Assembly (NCBI RefSeq): GCF_905220565.1
Contig: NC_059403.1
Span: 1,736,001 to 1,800,000, forward strand
DNA length: 64,000 bases
Origin: Melitaea cinxia
Taxonomy: Eukaryota > Arthropoda > Insecta > Lepidoptera > Nymphalidae
Direction: 5' to 3'
The notes below the pieces were generated by a model. The model was not told the DNA's origin. It searched no databases and saw nothing but the letters and a program-made list of their open reading frames with translations. Of this stretch, positions 35,401 through 46,456 are shown piece after piece. A program made the translations under genes and the position numbers. Position 1 is the first letter of the stretch. Every line of letters begins with the position of its first letter.

Positions 35401-38400
35401 TCGTTACTCATAGTAGGGGACTTATCCGCCAGTCCGCAGTGGAGCAGCGTGGTAGATTAAGCAGCAATCCTTTTCCTACAGCGAGAAAGAGGCTTATTTA
35501 AGCTTGTTACATTGCTAGCTTCTTTCTGTTCATTATTTAGTGATAAGACCGCACATTGTTATATGTATTTACTGTTTAATATTAAGGTTTGCTATGTTTT
35601 TTTTTAATATATATATACAGGGTTACAGGAAAAGTCGACCTAGATCCGTTAAGGGCGTGTAGTATACACCATTTCTGAATGATTTCACTTTAGAACCCCC
35701 CATCCTAAACTTAACCGTTTTCGAGATATTCGAGTTTTTTTTTTATGAAAATGCCCAATTTTTCGGCTATTGAATTGAATATTTTGAATTTTTTTGACTC
35801 TTATGATTATTTTTTTGGTTTTTTACATGAAGAATGAGATGCTTAATGACCTCAATGACTAAAATTGCACGTAAGTTAACAAAATAGGTCGTTGTAGACG
35901 ATCGAAACTTAAGAAAATAAGTACAAATTATAAAAAAAAATATTATTCTTTTCTGGATATCTCAAAAAATTATTATGGCACTTGCTCTGCAGATGTGTTT
36001 GAAACATCTACATTTTATCAGCTATCAAACGAGGTATAACAATAGGGTATTTATTAACCTCAAAGGTGAAACTTAGTTTCTAAGGCTACATGGCAGTCAG
36101 AATAAATAGCGCTTATTTAATCTAATTAATTTGACTTAAGTTCAGCATCATCATCATTACAGATCGTCGGTGATTGTAGTAAGCTAAATGAAACAATAAA
36201 TCAGTTCAAAATAACATTTATTCACCTAATGTTTTTGAAGTTCATGTTCTACGTGTCCACCTCTATTTCGCACACATTTTCTCATTCTTTCACGTAGTCC
36301 ACTTTTCACTACACCAGTGGTTAATGTTCTTTTTATGTCGTTAGCAGCATTAATTATCCTTTCTTTGAAAACTTCCACTGACGATATGGGGTTGGGCTCA
36401 CTGTAAACGAGGCTCTTCATGTGCCCCCATACATAAAAATCCATGGGGGTCAGGTCGGGACATCTGGCTGGCCAGGGTAAAGGCCCACCTCGTCCAATCC
36501 ATGTGTTAGGATAGTTAGTGTCCAACCATTCCCTAACGCTTCTTCTGAAATGAGCAGGCCAGCCATCATGTTGAAACCACATGTCCCGCAGTAATTGTAA
36601 TGGGAGATCATCTAGTAGGTCACCTCTTTAGAAATTTTCATAAGTTTCACCATTCAGATCTTGTTTTTGCACATTAATTTTCTCACTCTCACCTGCATAA
36701 ATCTTAAGTTGTCTCGCTCACACGCAAGGGATTAACTTGAAGGACAATAGCCGAGGGACCCGTTAGACCTACTACCTGAACCTTTTCAACTATGTTTTTT
36801 TCTATGAGTTTAAACACAACCCTAGGTTATTATACCTCGTTGAATAGCTGATAAAATGTAGATGTTTCAAGCACATCTGCAGAGCAAGTGCCATAATAAT
36901 TTTTTGAGATATCCAGAAAAGAATAATATTTTTTTTTATAATTTGTACTTATTTTCTTAAGTTTCGATCGTCTACAACGACCTATTTTGTTAACTTACGT
37001 GCAATTTTAGTCATTGAGGTCATTAAGCATCTCATTCTTCATGTAAAAAACCAAAAAAATAATCATAAGAGTCAAAAAAAATCAAAATATTCAATTCAAT
37101 AGCCGAAAAATTGGGCATTTTCATTAAAAAAATTAAAACTCGAATATCTCGAAAACGGTTAAGTTTAGGATGGGGGGTTCCATAGTGAAATCATTCAGAA
37201 ATGGTGTGTACTACACGCCCTTAACGGATCTAGGTCGACTTTTCCTGTAACCCTGTATATCACTATGTCGGCAAACAAGCGTACGGCTCACCTGATGGTA
37301 AGCGATTACCTTAGCTTATAGACGCCTGCAACACCAGAAGCATCGAAAGCGCGTTGCCGACCCAATCATCAATCCCCCCCCCCAGGAGCTCTGGTCACCT
37401 TACTCACCAACAGGAACACAACACTGCTTGAAAACAGTATACATTTAGCTGTGATCTTCTGTAAGGTCGAGGTACTTCCCCAGTCGGGCTGCTTCATATT
37501 TTGAGCAGGAAATTCCTGCTGTGCCCCACCACAGTTAAAAGTGTAAGCTAGGCTTAGGTGCTAGGAAGCCATTTACTATTGTACATATGACAAGCCGTGT
37601 TCTGGGCAGGAGTTCTACTCGGGCGCCAAGACGCCGCTGACGCTGCACCGCCTGCTGCACCTCATCTGGACGCACGCGCGCCACCTGGCGGGCTACGAGC
37701 AGCAGGACGCGCACGAGTTCTTCATCGCCACGCTCGACGTGCTGCACAGGTGCGTCTGGTCACTGTGTTGTGTGTGCGGTGTGTTGTATGTGCTGTGTGT
37801 TGTGTGTGTGCGGTGTGTCGCGCGCCACCTGGCGGGCTACGAGCAGCAGGACGCGCACGAGTTCTTCATCGCCACGCTCGACGTGCTGCACAGGTGCGTC
37901 TGGTCACTGTGTTGTGTGTGCGGTGTGTTGTATGTGCTGTGTGTTGTGTGTGTGCGGTGTGTCGCGCGCCACCTGGCGGGCTACGAGCAGCAGGACGCGC
38001 ACGAGTTCTTCATCGCCACGCTCGACGTGCTGCACAGGTGCGTCTGGTCACTGTGTTGTGTGTGCGGTGTGTTGTGTGTGCTGTGTGTTGTGTGTGTGCG
38101 GTGTGTCGCGCGCCACCTGGCGGGCTACGAGCAGCAGGACGCGCACGAGTTCTTCATCGCCACGCTCGACGTGCTGCACAGGTGCGTCTGGTCACTGTGT
38201 TGTGTGTGCGGTGTGTTGTGTGTGTGCGGTGTGTCGCGCGCCACCTGGCGGGCTACGAGCAGCAGGACGCGCACGAGTTCTTCATCGCCACGCTCGACGT
38301 GCTGCACAGGTGCGTCTGGTCACTGTGCGACTGTGTTGTGTGGTTTTTTTATTAAATAAATTTGGTACACAGTTTTATATTTTTAATGTCGCTTTTGTAA

Positions 38401-40582
38401 TTAATTACGATGAATGAATTGCTTGCCTCGGCCAGAGGCCAGTTGGAGTAGAAGATTGGGTGGAGGCAGAGAGATTGCGATTTGATACAATTTTCCTCTG
38501 CTTTGTGTTGTGTGGTTAGGTCAGAGGCAGGAAAGTGTCAATATCGCAAGCTGAGAAAATTTAGCTCAAAATATTGGATTGTTTTTAATTACATAAAGGT
38601 TATTAGAATACTTACTTTTATGTACACAAAATAAAACATAATATCTTACACCTAACCTATGTATGCATTACGTATTCAGTCTGCAACATTCCACTGTTGG
38701 ACTTTGGCCTCTTTCTCTTCATATAGGAGGAGGACAAAACCTGTGTAACACAATATAAACAATTATAAAAAAATCTGTATATTTTTGTAAATTTTTCCGT
38801 CTCAGTATGTTTTAATAAGAAGCTTACTATCGGAACAAGTTCTGTTGTATTTTTTGAAGTTCGTTTTTGAGTCGTTTCATTTTCTAGTATTTTTTTATAC
38901 CGATGAAATAAAATTATGTGTTTAAATTTTTTATCAACTTAGTTGTATCAGCATATGATTAATCTTCTCAAATTATTTTTCGATAGGACAGTAATTCGTT
39001 TGTATCAAATTCCAGTATAATTCACCAAGATTACTATCAATATTTTTGATTAAATGCATAAAATAAATTAAAATTGTAATGAAACTTCATATCCGTTTCA
39101 GACACTGCATGAATGGCGTTGAAGATACTGAAAAGAAAGAAAACGGACGTTGCAATTGCATCATTGATCAGATATTCACGGGGGGCTTGCAAAGTGACGT
39201 CGTCTGCACTTCCTGCTCGGGAGTGTCGACGACCATCGACCCATTTTGGGATATAAGCCTGGACGTCGCCGGCCCGGGGTCCCTCCAAGCTTGCCTGGAG
39301 CGCTTCACCAGGGCCGAACATCTGGGCTCGGCAGCCAAGATAAAGTGTTCAAACTGTCGAGCCTACCGCGAATCGACGAAGCAATTGACTCTGGAAACAT
39401 TGCCAATAGTCGCAAGTTTCCACCTCAAGCGTTTTGAACACTCGTCGCAAATCGATCGAAAGATATCAGCGTTCGTGTCGTTTCCTGCCGAACTCGATAT
39501 GACACCGTTTATGTCGACGCACAGGCGGGCGGTCGATGCGGTCGACAACAACAACGCGCCCGAGGGTATCTTCGAAGATAACCGCTACTCGCTGTTCGCT
39601 GTCGTCAACCACCTGGGCTCGCTGGACGCCGGCCACTACACCGCCTATGTGAGGCAGATGAAAGGGAGTTGGTTTAAGTGTGACGACCATATGATTACTA
39701 GGGCGTCTCTGCGCGAAGTTTTGGACAGCGAAGGGTAATTATATATTTTTTTTTTATATACCAAGCATATGAACTGATGGTAATCGATTACCGTAATCCA
39801 AGACTCTTATAAAACCAGTAGCATCGCAAGCGCGTTGCCGACCCTACCCCCAAACCACCCAGGAGCTCTGGTCACCTTACTCACAACAATACTTGAGAGC
39901 ACTTGTTATTTGGTTGTCATAGTAAGGTAACTTAGTTGTTATGGCGTGACTGCCTCTCAGTATCCTGATATATATTATATATCATATTCTAATCAGATTT
40001 TAATGATGGGACAATAAGGTAAAGTTGGTATATTCTCAAAGTACTGCAATATGTTTATCATTTCAGTGAGCAGACATTTTATAGTAAAAAAAAAAAACAA
40101 AATTGATTTTGTATTTACTTAATAAATATTTTTTTTACTACTTCCCCAGTTTCATGTATTAAATTCAATTTACTATCTTTTTTAATGTAAACATTAAAAA
40201 AGATAGTAAATTTAGTATACTTTTCCTACCTGTGAATCACACCCAATGTTTTATAGCCTACATGCTTTCTCATTGAACGAGATATCTAAAATAGGCTCAG
40301 TTGATTCTGGCATTCTCAATACTTTTCTGTTATAGTCATTGTAATAATAAAACGGTCAAGCGACATATGTATGGCTTGTAGTAAGGAACTTAAATTTAAA
40401 TTTTAAACTTCATGAGATTTGATGACTTTTTGACAGTGCGAGGTATATGCTCTCATGTTGACAATATTTAGTGTGCGATTACTTTAAGTAACAATCTGTT
40501 TAAGATATTATTTTATTATAATTCCAGGTATCTTCTCTTCTACCACAAGACGGTTTTAGAATATGAATGTGATGTCTCGTAA
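29449..40582 (+). CDS. not: Ubiquitin carboxyl-terminal hydrolase nonstop (USP22), complete
   Basis: Seven coding exons: 29449-29568, 29853-30088, 30476-30641, 32984-33094, 37610-37749, 39102-39734 and 40528-40582. They total 1,461 nt (486 aa), close to fly nonstop and slightly shorter than human USP22. All introns are GT-AG and the phases agree. Residues about 6-118 are the ZnF-UBP domain, with Cys/His ligands at C6, H8, C44, C46, C49, C59, C62, C67, H71, H75 and H81. The peptidase follows: Cys box GLQNLGSTCFMN (catalytic C167), QQD box AGYEQQDAHEFF, two CxxC zinc pairs, and the His box with H436 and D452. The usual Asn before the catalytic Thr-Cys is Ser here. The family removes ubiquitin from histone H2B in the SAGA deubiquitinase module. 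Introns 3 and 4 are packed with transposons, and exon 5 carries a tandem array described separately. Confidence 0.93.
30872..31141 (-). repeat. Diverged GAAGTCGGTT-family repeat in nonstop intron 3
   Basis: Inverted copy ending TTCGTTTGCGAGCAAACACA and containing TTTTTACTGAGTGTACC, matching the left module of the copy at 43571-44177. Confidence 0.55.
31543..31922 (-). repeat. GAAGTCGGTT-family repeat, single-module copy
   Basis: It begins TTAACCGACTTCAAAAAAAG in plus orientation and includes a (TA)n run at about 31588-31604. It has only one of the two modules present in the 18235 and 43571 copies. Confidence 0.6.
32445..32648 (-). mobile_element. Helitron-like element, family B, in nonstop intron 3
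   Basis: On the minus strand it starts TCTTATATAAAATTCTCGTG after a host A and ends with hairpin arms GCAAA and TTTGC followed by GGGGTCAGCTTG. The terminal CTAG is mutated to CTTG. Confidence 0.7.
33641..33971 (+). mobile_element. GATGA-type retroposon in nonstop intron 4
   Basis: It is flanked by the 11-bp duplication TACACGTGGGT (33630-33640 and 33972-33982). The body is nearly the same as 21683-22009, starting GTATGCTGTGTGG and ending CAGTAGTGGACTGCG... without a long simple-repeat tail. Confidence 0.75.
34359..34682. repeat. 54-bp minisatellite, six units
   Basis: Each unit contains ATTGTCCTCTTATCTATTGT, then CCTCGAAAATCGTCGC and TATTGTTTCTCTTACC. Since 54 is a multiple of three, long frames stay open; they are not genes. 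The last unit is the most diverged. Confidence 0.85.
34763..35015 (+). mobile_element. Lep1-type Helitron nested in the 34143-35157 element
   Basis: ATAAATAAAATTGGAGTGTC ... CACGCGGATGAAGTCGCAGG followed by CACAGTTAG and a host T. It lacks the GACTTTCACTGGC block, so it is internally shortened; its 5' end is not sharply defined. Confidence 0.65.
35325..35500 (+). repeat. LINE 3'-end fragment (GAGCAGCGTGGTGGATTAAG family)
   Basis: CCTCAGTGCCTCGGAGGGGA, ACTCATAGTAGGGGAC and GGAGCAGCGTGGTAGATTAA match the copy at 48290-48530. Confidence 0.6.
35618..37255 (-). mobile_element. Mariner-like (DD41D) element with about 425-bp inverted repeats
   Basis: It begins CAGGGTTACAGGAAAAGTCG and ends with the exact complement, between TA dinucleotides (35616-35617 and 37256-37257). 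The inverted arms run to about 36042 on the left and from about 36828 on the right, differing at only a handful of positions. The 785-bp core carries the C-terminal part of an IS630/Tc1/mariner transposase. TA target and transposase type place it in that superfamily; such long arms are unusual there. It lies in nonstop intron 4, antisense to the gene. Confidence 0.88.
36226..36582 (-). pseudogene. Truncated mariner-like transposase (DD41D catalytic end)
   Basis: A 119-aa frame from the first Met reads WFQHDGWPAHF, then WIGRGGPLPWPARCPDLTPM DF. The Asp of HDG and the Asp of PMDF are separated by 41 residues, the DD41D spacing reported for rosa-like mariners. Coding similarity continues about 20 codons upstream of the Met, to an in-frame TAA. 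The DNA-binding region and first catalytic Asp are absent, so this is a relic unable to catalyse transposition. The superfamily is firm, the rosa assignment is tentative. Confidence 0.8.
37268..37540 (+). repeat. Interspersed repeat (CAGGAGCTCTGGTCACC family)
   Basis: TACGGCTCACCTGATGGTAA, CAACACCAGAAGCATCG, CGCGTTGCCGACCC and AACACAACACTGCTTG are shared in part with 39747-39890, 23998-24170, 25916-26130 and 48536-48660. It abuts the mariner-like element and ends about 70 nt before nonstop exon 5. Confidence 0.6.
37610..37749 (+). CDS. not: nonstop exon 5 (QQD box), first copy
   Basis: This 140-nt exon starts after TCTGGGCAG and ends CTGCACAG|GTGCGT in phase 2, encoding EFYSGAKTPLTLHRLLHLIW through to the QQD box and FFIATLDVLHR. 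About two thirds of its bases are G or C, far above exons 1-4. Its last 74 nt are the first copy of the tandem array at 37676-38325, so the genome offers five equivalent donors. Using this first one gives a family-like protein. Confidence 0.88.
37676..38325 (+). repeat. Exon-intron tandem array in nonstop (144-bp unit, five copies)
   Basis: Copies start at 37676, 37820, 37964, 38108 and 38236, so three periods are 144 bp and the last is 128 bp. Each unit is the last 74 nt of exon 5 (HLAGYEQQDAHEFFIATLDVLHR with donor CACAG|GTGCGT) plus about 70 nt of TG-rich intron. No acceptor-like AG precedes copies 2-5. Because 144 is 48 codons, the frame stays open through the first four copies and shifts at the fifth. 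Copies are nearly identical. Confidence 0.93.
38326..39101. other. Remainder of nonstop intron 5
   Basis: Non-coding. Bases about 38668-38750 look like a short LINE fragment (CAACATTCCACTGTTGGACT then GGCCTCTTTCTCTTC). Nothing else was seen. Confidence 0.4.
39747..39890 (+). repeat. Interspersed repeat (CAGGAGCTCTGGTCACC family) in nonstop intron 6
   Basis: GATGGTAATCGATTACCGTA, AGCATCGCAAGCGCGTTGCC and CAGGAGCTCTGGTCACCTTA match the copy at 37268-37540. Confidence 0.55.
40168..40211. repeat. Perfect 21-bp inverted repeat, 2-nt spacer
   Basis: ATTTACTATCTTTTTTAATG plus T pairs exactly with its complement after the spacer AA, within nonstop intron 6. The loop is too short for a typical microRNA precursor. 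It may be a cruciform-forming palindrome or transposon scar. Confidence 0.75.
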
Positions 40583-42223
40583 ACGGTCAACGGCGTTGTT
40601 CACCGGTATTTGAAAAATATCGTTTCATCGACGCTCCTTTCATGCTTCTTAGTATTCACATAAAATTGTATACTATCGTAATATGCTTGGTGTCATATTA
40701 TTTGGCGTGATATTTATGCGTAGATGTTATAGAAATGGTGTTTTGGACAATTTGATAACTCAAGATTTTTATAGTTTTTAAGCTTTAATGTGAATTTGTA
40801 GATATTTCCTTTGATGATTAGTTAATTATTACAACCGTATATTGACTGACAGAAGTTTCAACTAAATTTTAATTTTTATAATCAAGATTTGCTTTATTGA
40901 GCAGAATACAGTAGAAACAGACAGATTGTCGCTGTAGCGGTGTTTCTACTCCGTAGTGTGAAATTATCTTCTTAATTTTAAGTTAACTACAGAAAGTGTA
41001 AAGCAATAAGCTTTACATTAATTATTGACAAGCTTACAAATATAATTGAACAGTATAGATATAAGGAGGTGGTAAAAATATTTATAAATAATGTCCGTTA
41101 GTTCCAGAACAATTAAAAAACTACCTCGCTATTATTTTGCATTTGTTTTGTATATCGCTGTTCTGTGGCCCCGATGTTTAAGAGTGCTTTGATTGATTGA
41201 GTGAGATAAACGATTACGAAAATCATGCTTTTGTGTAAAATAAATTTATTCGATTGTTATTATTGACAATGATTAAAAATGCCATTTTTACACATTCCCA
41301 TTTTGTTACCACATATGACAAGTGTAATTCGTAAATTATAAACAAAAATTATTAAACGTAAATGTATCCATGTATGTCTATTTAACATGTGAAAATTGTG
41401 GATCATCACAAAATAAGGAATATTAAACACGTAGGTAATAATGAATGTATAAACACGTAGAGTATCCCTGTATTTGTAGTATTTTCGTTCCTGAGTGTCT
41501 CTTGTAGTCTATAACCCGACTGAACTGTTAGATTAATGTGATATTTAGTATTTAAAACATGTATTTAAACTTAGTTTTTATTAATTTCATTTCCAGTAGT
41601 ATCTTCCGATTCTCATATTTTAGGAAGTTTTTAGTTTAGTTTTCTAGCAAATTGTGATATGAGTAAATCTTGTTTGAAATATTGTAATGCACTATATTTT
41701 GCGAGATATATCGATGTGTTGTAGAAAAAAGACTTCTGTGTAGGTTTTGAATACTAAAATTTGATATAGATTTAATACAAACTTATGCATGTAAAACATT
41801 TCATATTAAATTATATATTAATAAACTTTCTATCGGTACATACTTGTAATGAATGCACTTGGCGTTATGAGCTGATTTAAGGTGCGTAAAAGTATTCGTC
41901 TAGAGCAGAAAACAAATATCGCAAAAAAAAAATACAAAAAAAAAGTTAGAACAGATTATTAAAATGTGTGCAGTTCTAAACTTCGACGCAACAATATTAG
42001 ACCTAAGTATTGTACTGTATAATAAGATTGTCTATTTCACTATCTTAAACTCTTGTTGTAAAAATTAATTGTCTTATGAAAATTATGATTATATATAAAC
42101 GTACGCAATCCAACAGGATTACAATATAGGCATAATTATAAGGTACTGCGATGTTTTGGAAGGATATGCTACATAGTGACAAATATAAATAAAAAATAAA
42201 TAAAATTTTTAGTTTGCACAAAA
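40583..42223 (+). other. nonstop 3' UTR and downstream sequence
   Basis: No coding frame of note. A candidate polyadenylation signal AATAAA is at 41239-41244 on the plus strand, others follow, and the true 3' end is not determined. Confidence 0.35.
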
Positions 42224-42960
42224 CGACGGGTGCAAAGTAAAAAGAGCTATATACAAAACAGCAACTTTTCAGGAGAGCGCAAAATAGGAAAAAGTGCTCC
42301 CATTTTGTCAATTTCAAACCAAATTTGTTGAAATTTTCATCACTGCTATATTTTTCAGAAAGACAAACAATTGTATATTTCATTTCTTCTAATTATGTTT
42401 AATTTACGAGATATTGCAGTTGTCTGCCTCTACATTGTGCTTAAAAATATGACAACTGAGTTAACTACCACTTGGTCGTTTCTACATAGGAATTAATAAA
42501 TCTGGGTTTAATAAAGATGTTTCATATATTTATAAGTATGACATTTCCAATTCCAAAAATTTCCAAAAACGTCTTTCCATGTCTATTGTGATCTATTCAA
42601 ATGGTTTATTATTATGATAACACTTTCACACAAACCTTAATACGTAAAAAACCAAAACAAACAAACACTGTTGCCGGCCGGCGAAGCACATGACATCTGA
42701 CTGATGACACAATAGGAATGAACGTGCGCTCCCCGCGCGGACTGTGTGAAAGCGGCCAGGTGGTAGTTGAATGCATGTACGTTGTGTAATTTTACAAAAC
42801 AGCAGTAGTTGTCTTCTTTTACTTGACAAAAGTACAAGAAATGAGGCGATATTTGTATTTTTTATTTTGCCATGTTGTAAAATATAAAGTTTTTAGTTAG
42901 TTACTGCAATAAAAAAAAATCTCAAAATTGTAGTTAACTTTTTTTACTTTGCACCCGTCG
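42224..42960. mobile_element. Non-autonomous DNA-transposon-like element, CGACGGGTGC ends
   Basis: CGACGGGTGCAAAGTAAAAA at the left is exactly complemented by TTTTTACTTTGCACCCGTCG at the right, 737 bp apart. The flanks share only AAAA, so the target duplication is unclear. The core has overlapping minus-strand frames near 42630-42840 with no recognisable domain. Confidence 0.65.
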
Positions 42961-43570
42961 AAAAAGAAAACTGTACAAAGTCTACAAAATGACAATCACA
43001 CCTCATAAAAATATTTTAGTCATTCAGACCCGAGCATTCTCATAAAATAGACGGTTTATGTAATGTGATAATGAAATGTATCAAAATGTATTACAATGCA
43101 GACGTTTGTTTCTATTAAATCGATCCTATTCTAACTTATTATGAGGTATAAGCATAGTTTTTAAATACTTATATCAACGTGTTTCCATGTTTTAAAATAG
43201 CATACATAACATAAACATTTTATGATGTCTTAATGTTAATAAATGTTTAATTCTCGTCGTAAAAACGAATTAAATGTCTGTAATGTTGTTAATTCTTAAT
43301 GTCATTATGTCATACAATATGTTTCATCCTGACTCATAGAAATAAAGGTATAATCGCCCTAAAGAATTTTGTTTTAAACTAGCTCTTACCCGCTTTTCCT
43401 TTAATATGGGATTAGGATTATAATTGTGATTCATCTTCATTTTGTATGTAAAAAATTTCAAAAAGATAATGTTCAAACTTATTATTGAAATTAATTATGG
43501 TCGAATTTCGACCACTGGGTGACCACTAGTAATAATGATAATAATACATACTCTATTGTATACCATAAAT

Positions 43571-44177
43571 AATTGTGTTTGCTCGCAAACGAAAAAAAAA
43601 CCGACTTCAATTACATCGACGAGTAATACAACGTATATCGACGAAAAAATAGTCAAGTAACTACGCGTTATCAAAGATTACTCAAAAAGTAGTTATCAGA
43701 TCTCAATAAAATTTATATGTGACCACATGACAAACATCAGCTTTCGATTAAATTAAAAATTATTAAAACCGGTACACCCAGTAAAAAGTTATTGCGGATT
43801 TTCAAGAGATTCCCTCGATTTCTCTGGGATCTCATCATCAGATCCTGATTTCCTTATCATGGTACTAAACTAGGGATATCTTCTTTTCAACAAAAAAAGA
43901 AGTATCAAAATCGGTAGATCCAGTAGAAAGTTATGCGGTATAATACAACGTAGGTCGACGAAAAAAGCGTCAAGTAAAAACACATTATTAGATATAACTC
44001 GAAAAGTAGTTGTTAGATCTCAAATAAATTTAAATGGGACCAATTGGCACACACCACCTTTCGATTAAAACAAAATTTGTCGAAATCGGTCTACCCGGTC
44101 AAAAGTTCTGATGTAACATACATAAAAAAAAAAAACAGTCGAAGTCGAAACCTCCTCCTTTTTTGGAAGTCGGTTAA
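43571..44177 (+). repeat. Dimeric GAAGTCGGTT-family repeat, second full copy
   Basis: It starts AATTGTGTTTGCTCGCAAAC and ends GGAAGTCGGTTAA, with the same two internal modules as 18235-18858 and a shorter A-run near the right end. It begins with the same AAATAATTGTG flank as the other full copy. Confidence 0.7.
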
Positions 44178-46456
44178 TAAATGTAACAAAAAAGTTATGA
44201 CAGGCTTTGATATCTATGAGAATTTGTTCTGCATTTGTCCATGTTTTTATGAAGTTCATGAGATATTTTTACATAGGGTAAATATTGTATTAAACTTCTT
44301 CATACCACTTAGGTTGGTCACACAGTTTACCTGATAATAAACGGTTATTGAAGTCTATCATGATGGATGTTTTCAACCCACCCCCAAGACAGCGCATCTC
44401 CTGGTGTTACAGAGATAGGCTAGATAACAGATTATGTCGTATAAAAAATAGATGGAGTAGCAATAAAATAAATGGAAATAATATTAAACCTTATGAAATA
44501 AAACCAAAGTACTTGCTTTTTTAAATATATTTAAATACAACGTAACTTGAACAATGATTGCTTTGCAATGACTATTATGACTCAATGAAAACAATGTGTA
44601 CAATAGTACAATATTACATATCATACAAACTTTATTAAAATTATATAATCTAAAGACTAAAAACTTCTCATTCATTGAGGGTAATAATTATGGAGTATCA
44701 TAAATTCTGCAAATCCATTTAATATAAAGCCTATTCGAGTAAAACTATCACAATTTTATGAGACAAATGACACCACTTATAGTGGTTTATAATTCTACTT
44801 ATACATATATTTAAATTTTTATGAACAGTAATAAATATTAAGTGACTTATACTTTCTAGCTCTTAGTTATTGCTTCATTGTCTTAAAATAATAGTACAGG
44901 AATTTTATGAGTTTAAAATCCATATAAAGATTTTTTTGTTAAATAATTATCAAATAACAATACATATTTTTTAACATTGAATTGAATTTAAAACCCATGA
45001 TAAATCGCTTTTTCCGTTATGTATAAACTTCGTTACATGTGTTTAACTCCAAATACAAGAGTAACTTAATATAAATTAGCAAATAAAATGATCAAATACA
45101 ATGCAACATAATAAAGTTCTAATACCACCCCATTACAGAATATCTAATGTTATTGCGTTATATTAGTTTCATCATCAAATATTCCTCATTAGATGCATAA
45201 GTTATTCAGTTCAAAATAAAGTTAATTGAGATTGAGATAGATCACCATAATAAATATTAAATTATAAGAACGAATTATGTTTATTTTTTTATTATGAAAT
45301 CTAATTAAATTAGATTTAGGGACTTTCACTGGCAGCTGATAACGTTTATCTACCACTTAAGTTACTGACAGACTTTATCAATGGGGACTGAACAGGTTCT
45401 TAGGGAATATATCTCCTTGACTAGTTAGATTTACAATTTGCAAATAGGAGTATCTGACAAATAACGAAGTTTGATGGTGAACGTTATGAATCATAAACTT
45501 GTTTCTGTATCAGCGTTACGTGTCCCAAGTTCTTAACGATGATGAGTTAGATGTTACATAAATAAGCAGCTATAAAGTATTGCTGACGAAAGTAGAAACT
45601 CGATTTTATTTGCAAACTTTTTACATGACAACACTTATGTGTTCCCATCATCGGGTATTTGCCTTTGGATTTGGGTATATCAAGTGAAAACCTACAAAAG
45701 CTCAAAAAATGAAAACATAATATATTTAAACAGCCGTTTTTATAACGAACTTATATACACAATGTAATAATAATAATAATAAAGACGTTTATTCACCAAG
45801 CATAAAAAAAAAAAGATTTCTTAAAATCTAATTTACAGAGATTTTATAGTAAAATGTAGCATTAACAAAGTATATGAAAATAGTACTGAATAAAAATCAG
45901 GATTAATAAATATGAATATATGATATGAAACTATATATAAAATATTATACATATATATCAGAATTATATTTTCTCAAGTGTTATTTATCATAATGAAGTA
46001 CATAGATATGTGTTGATGACCATTATGAAAACCAAAGCAAAGCCTCATTTTAATGCAATAATTACGTAATCAACATACTGCAATAATTTAAAATAACTCG
46101 GTGAGTTAAACTTTATAATAAATATTTACGAATTTTTGCGATTCCCCTAAAGATTTGAAAGAATCGGAATCAGAGTATTGTATCACTGATAGGCTAGAAT
46201 ATCATAGAGTAACACTGCGAAAAAAAAAGAAACAAGTTTATTTGATGTTGCCATGCTGATATTTTTTTATTTATTTGGCGCGTTTTTCAGTTTCTACTTT
46301 CATTAGCCAGACTAACATATTATTTTAGTAATATTAGTGTAAATACGTTATACTGCTTCTAGTAGACGATACTTCGATGTGCTCGGTGAGTTAAACAACA
46401 TTACTAATAAATAAAAGTTAGTCCGGAAGTTTTTTTTTTTTATTTATGTTAGTTAT
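44178..46456. other. Intergenic, between the convergent nonstop and SPATA20-like genes
   Basis: AT-rich. A (TAA)n run followed by AGACGTTTATTCACCAAG at 45766-45805 looks like a LINE or UTR tail. The region 46240-46456 should contain the 3' UTR of the SPATA20-like gene on the minus strand. Nothing else was recognised. Confidence 0.4.

Noticed and set aside
37597..38417. Long overlapping frames of 206-252 codons in the exon-5 array
   Set aside because: They arise from the 144-bp tandem unit; only the first 140 nt fit the nonstop gene model. They are not a separate gene.
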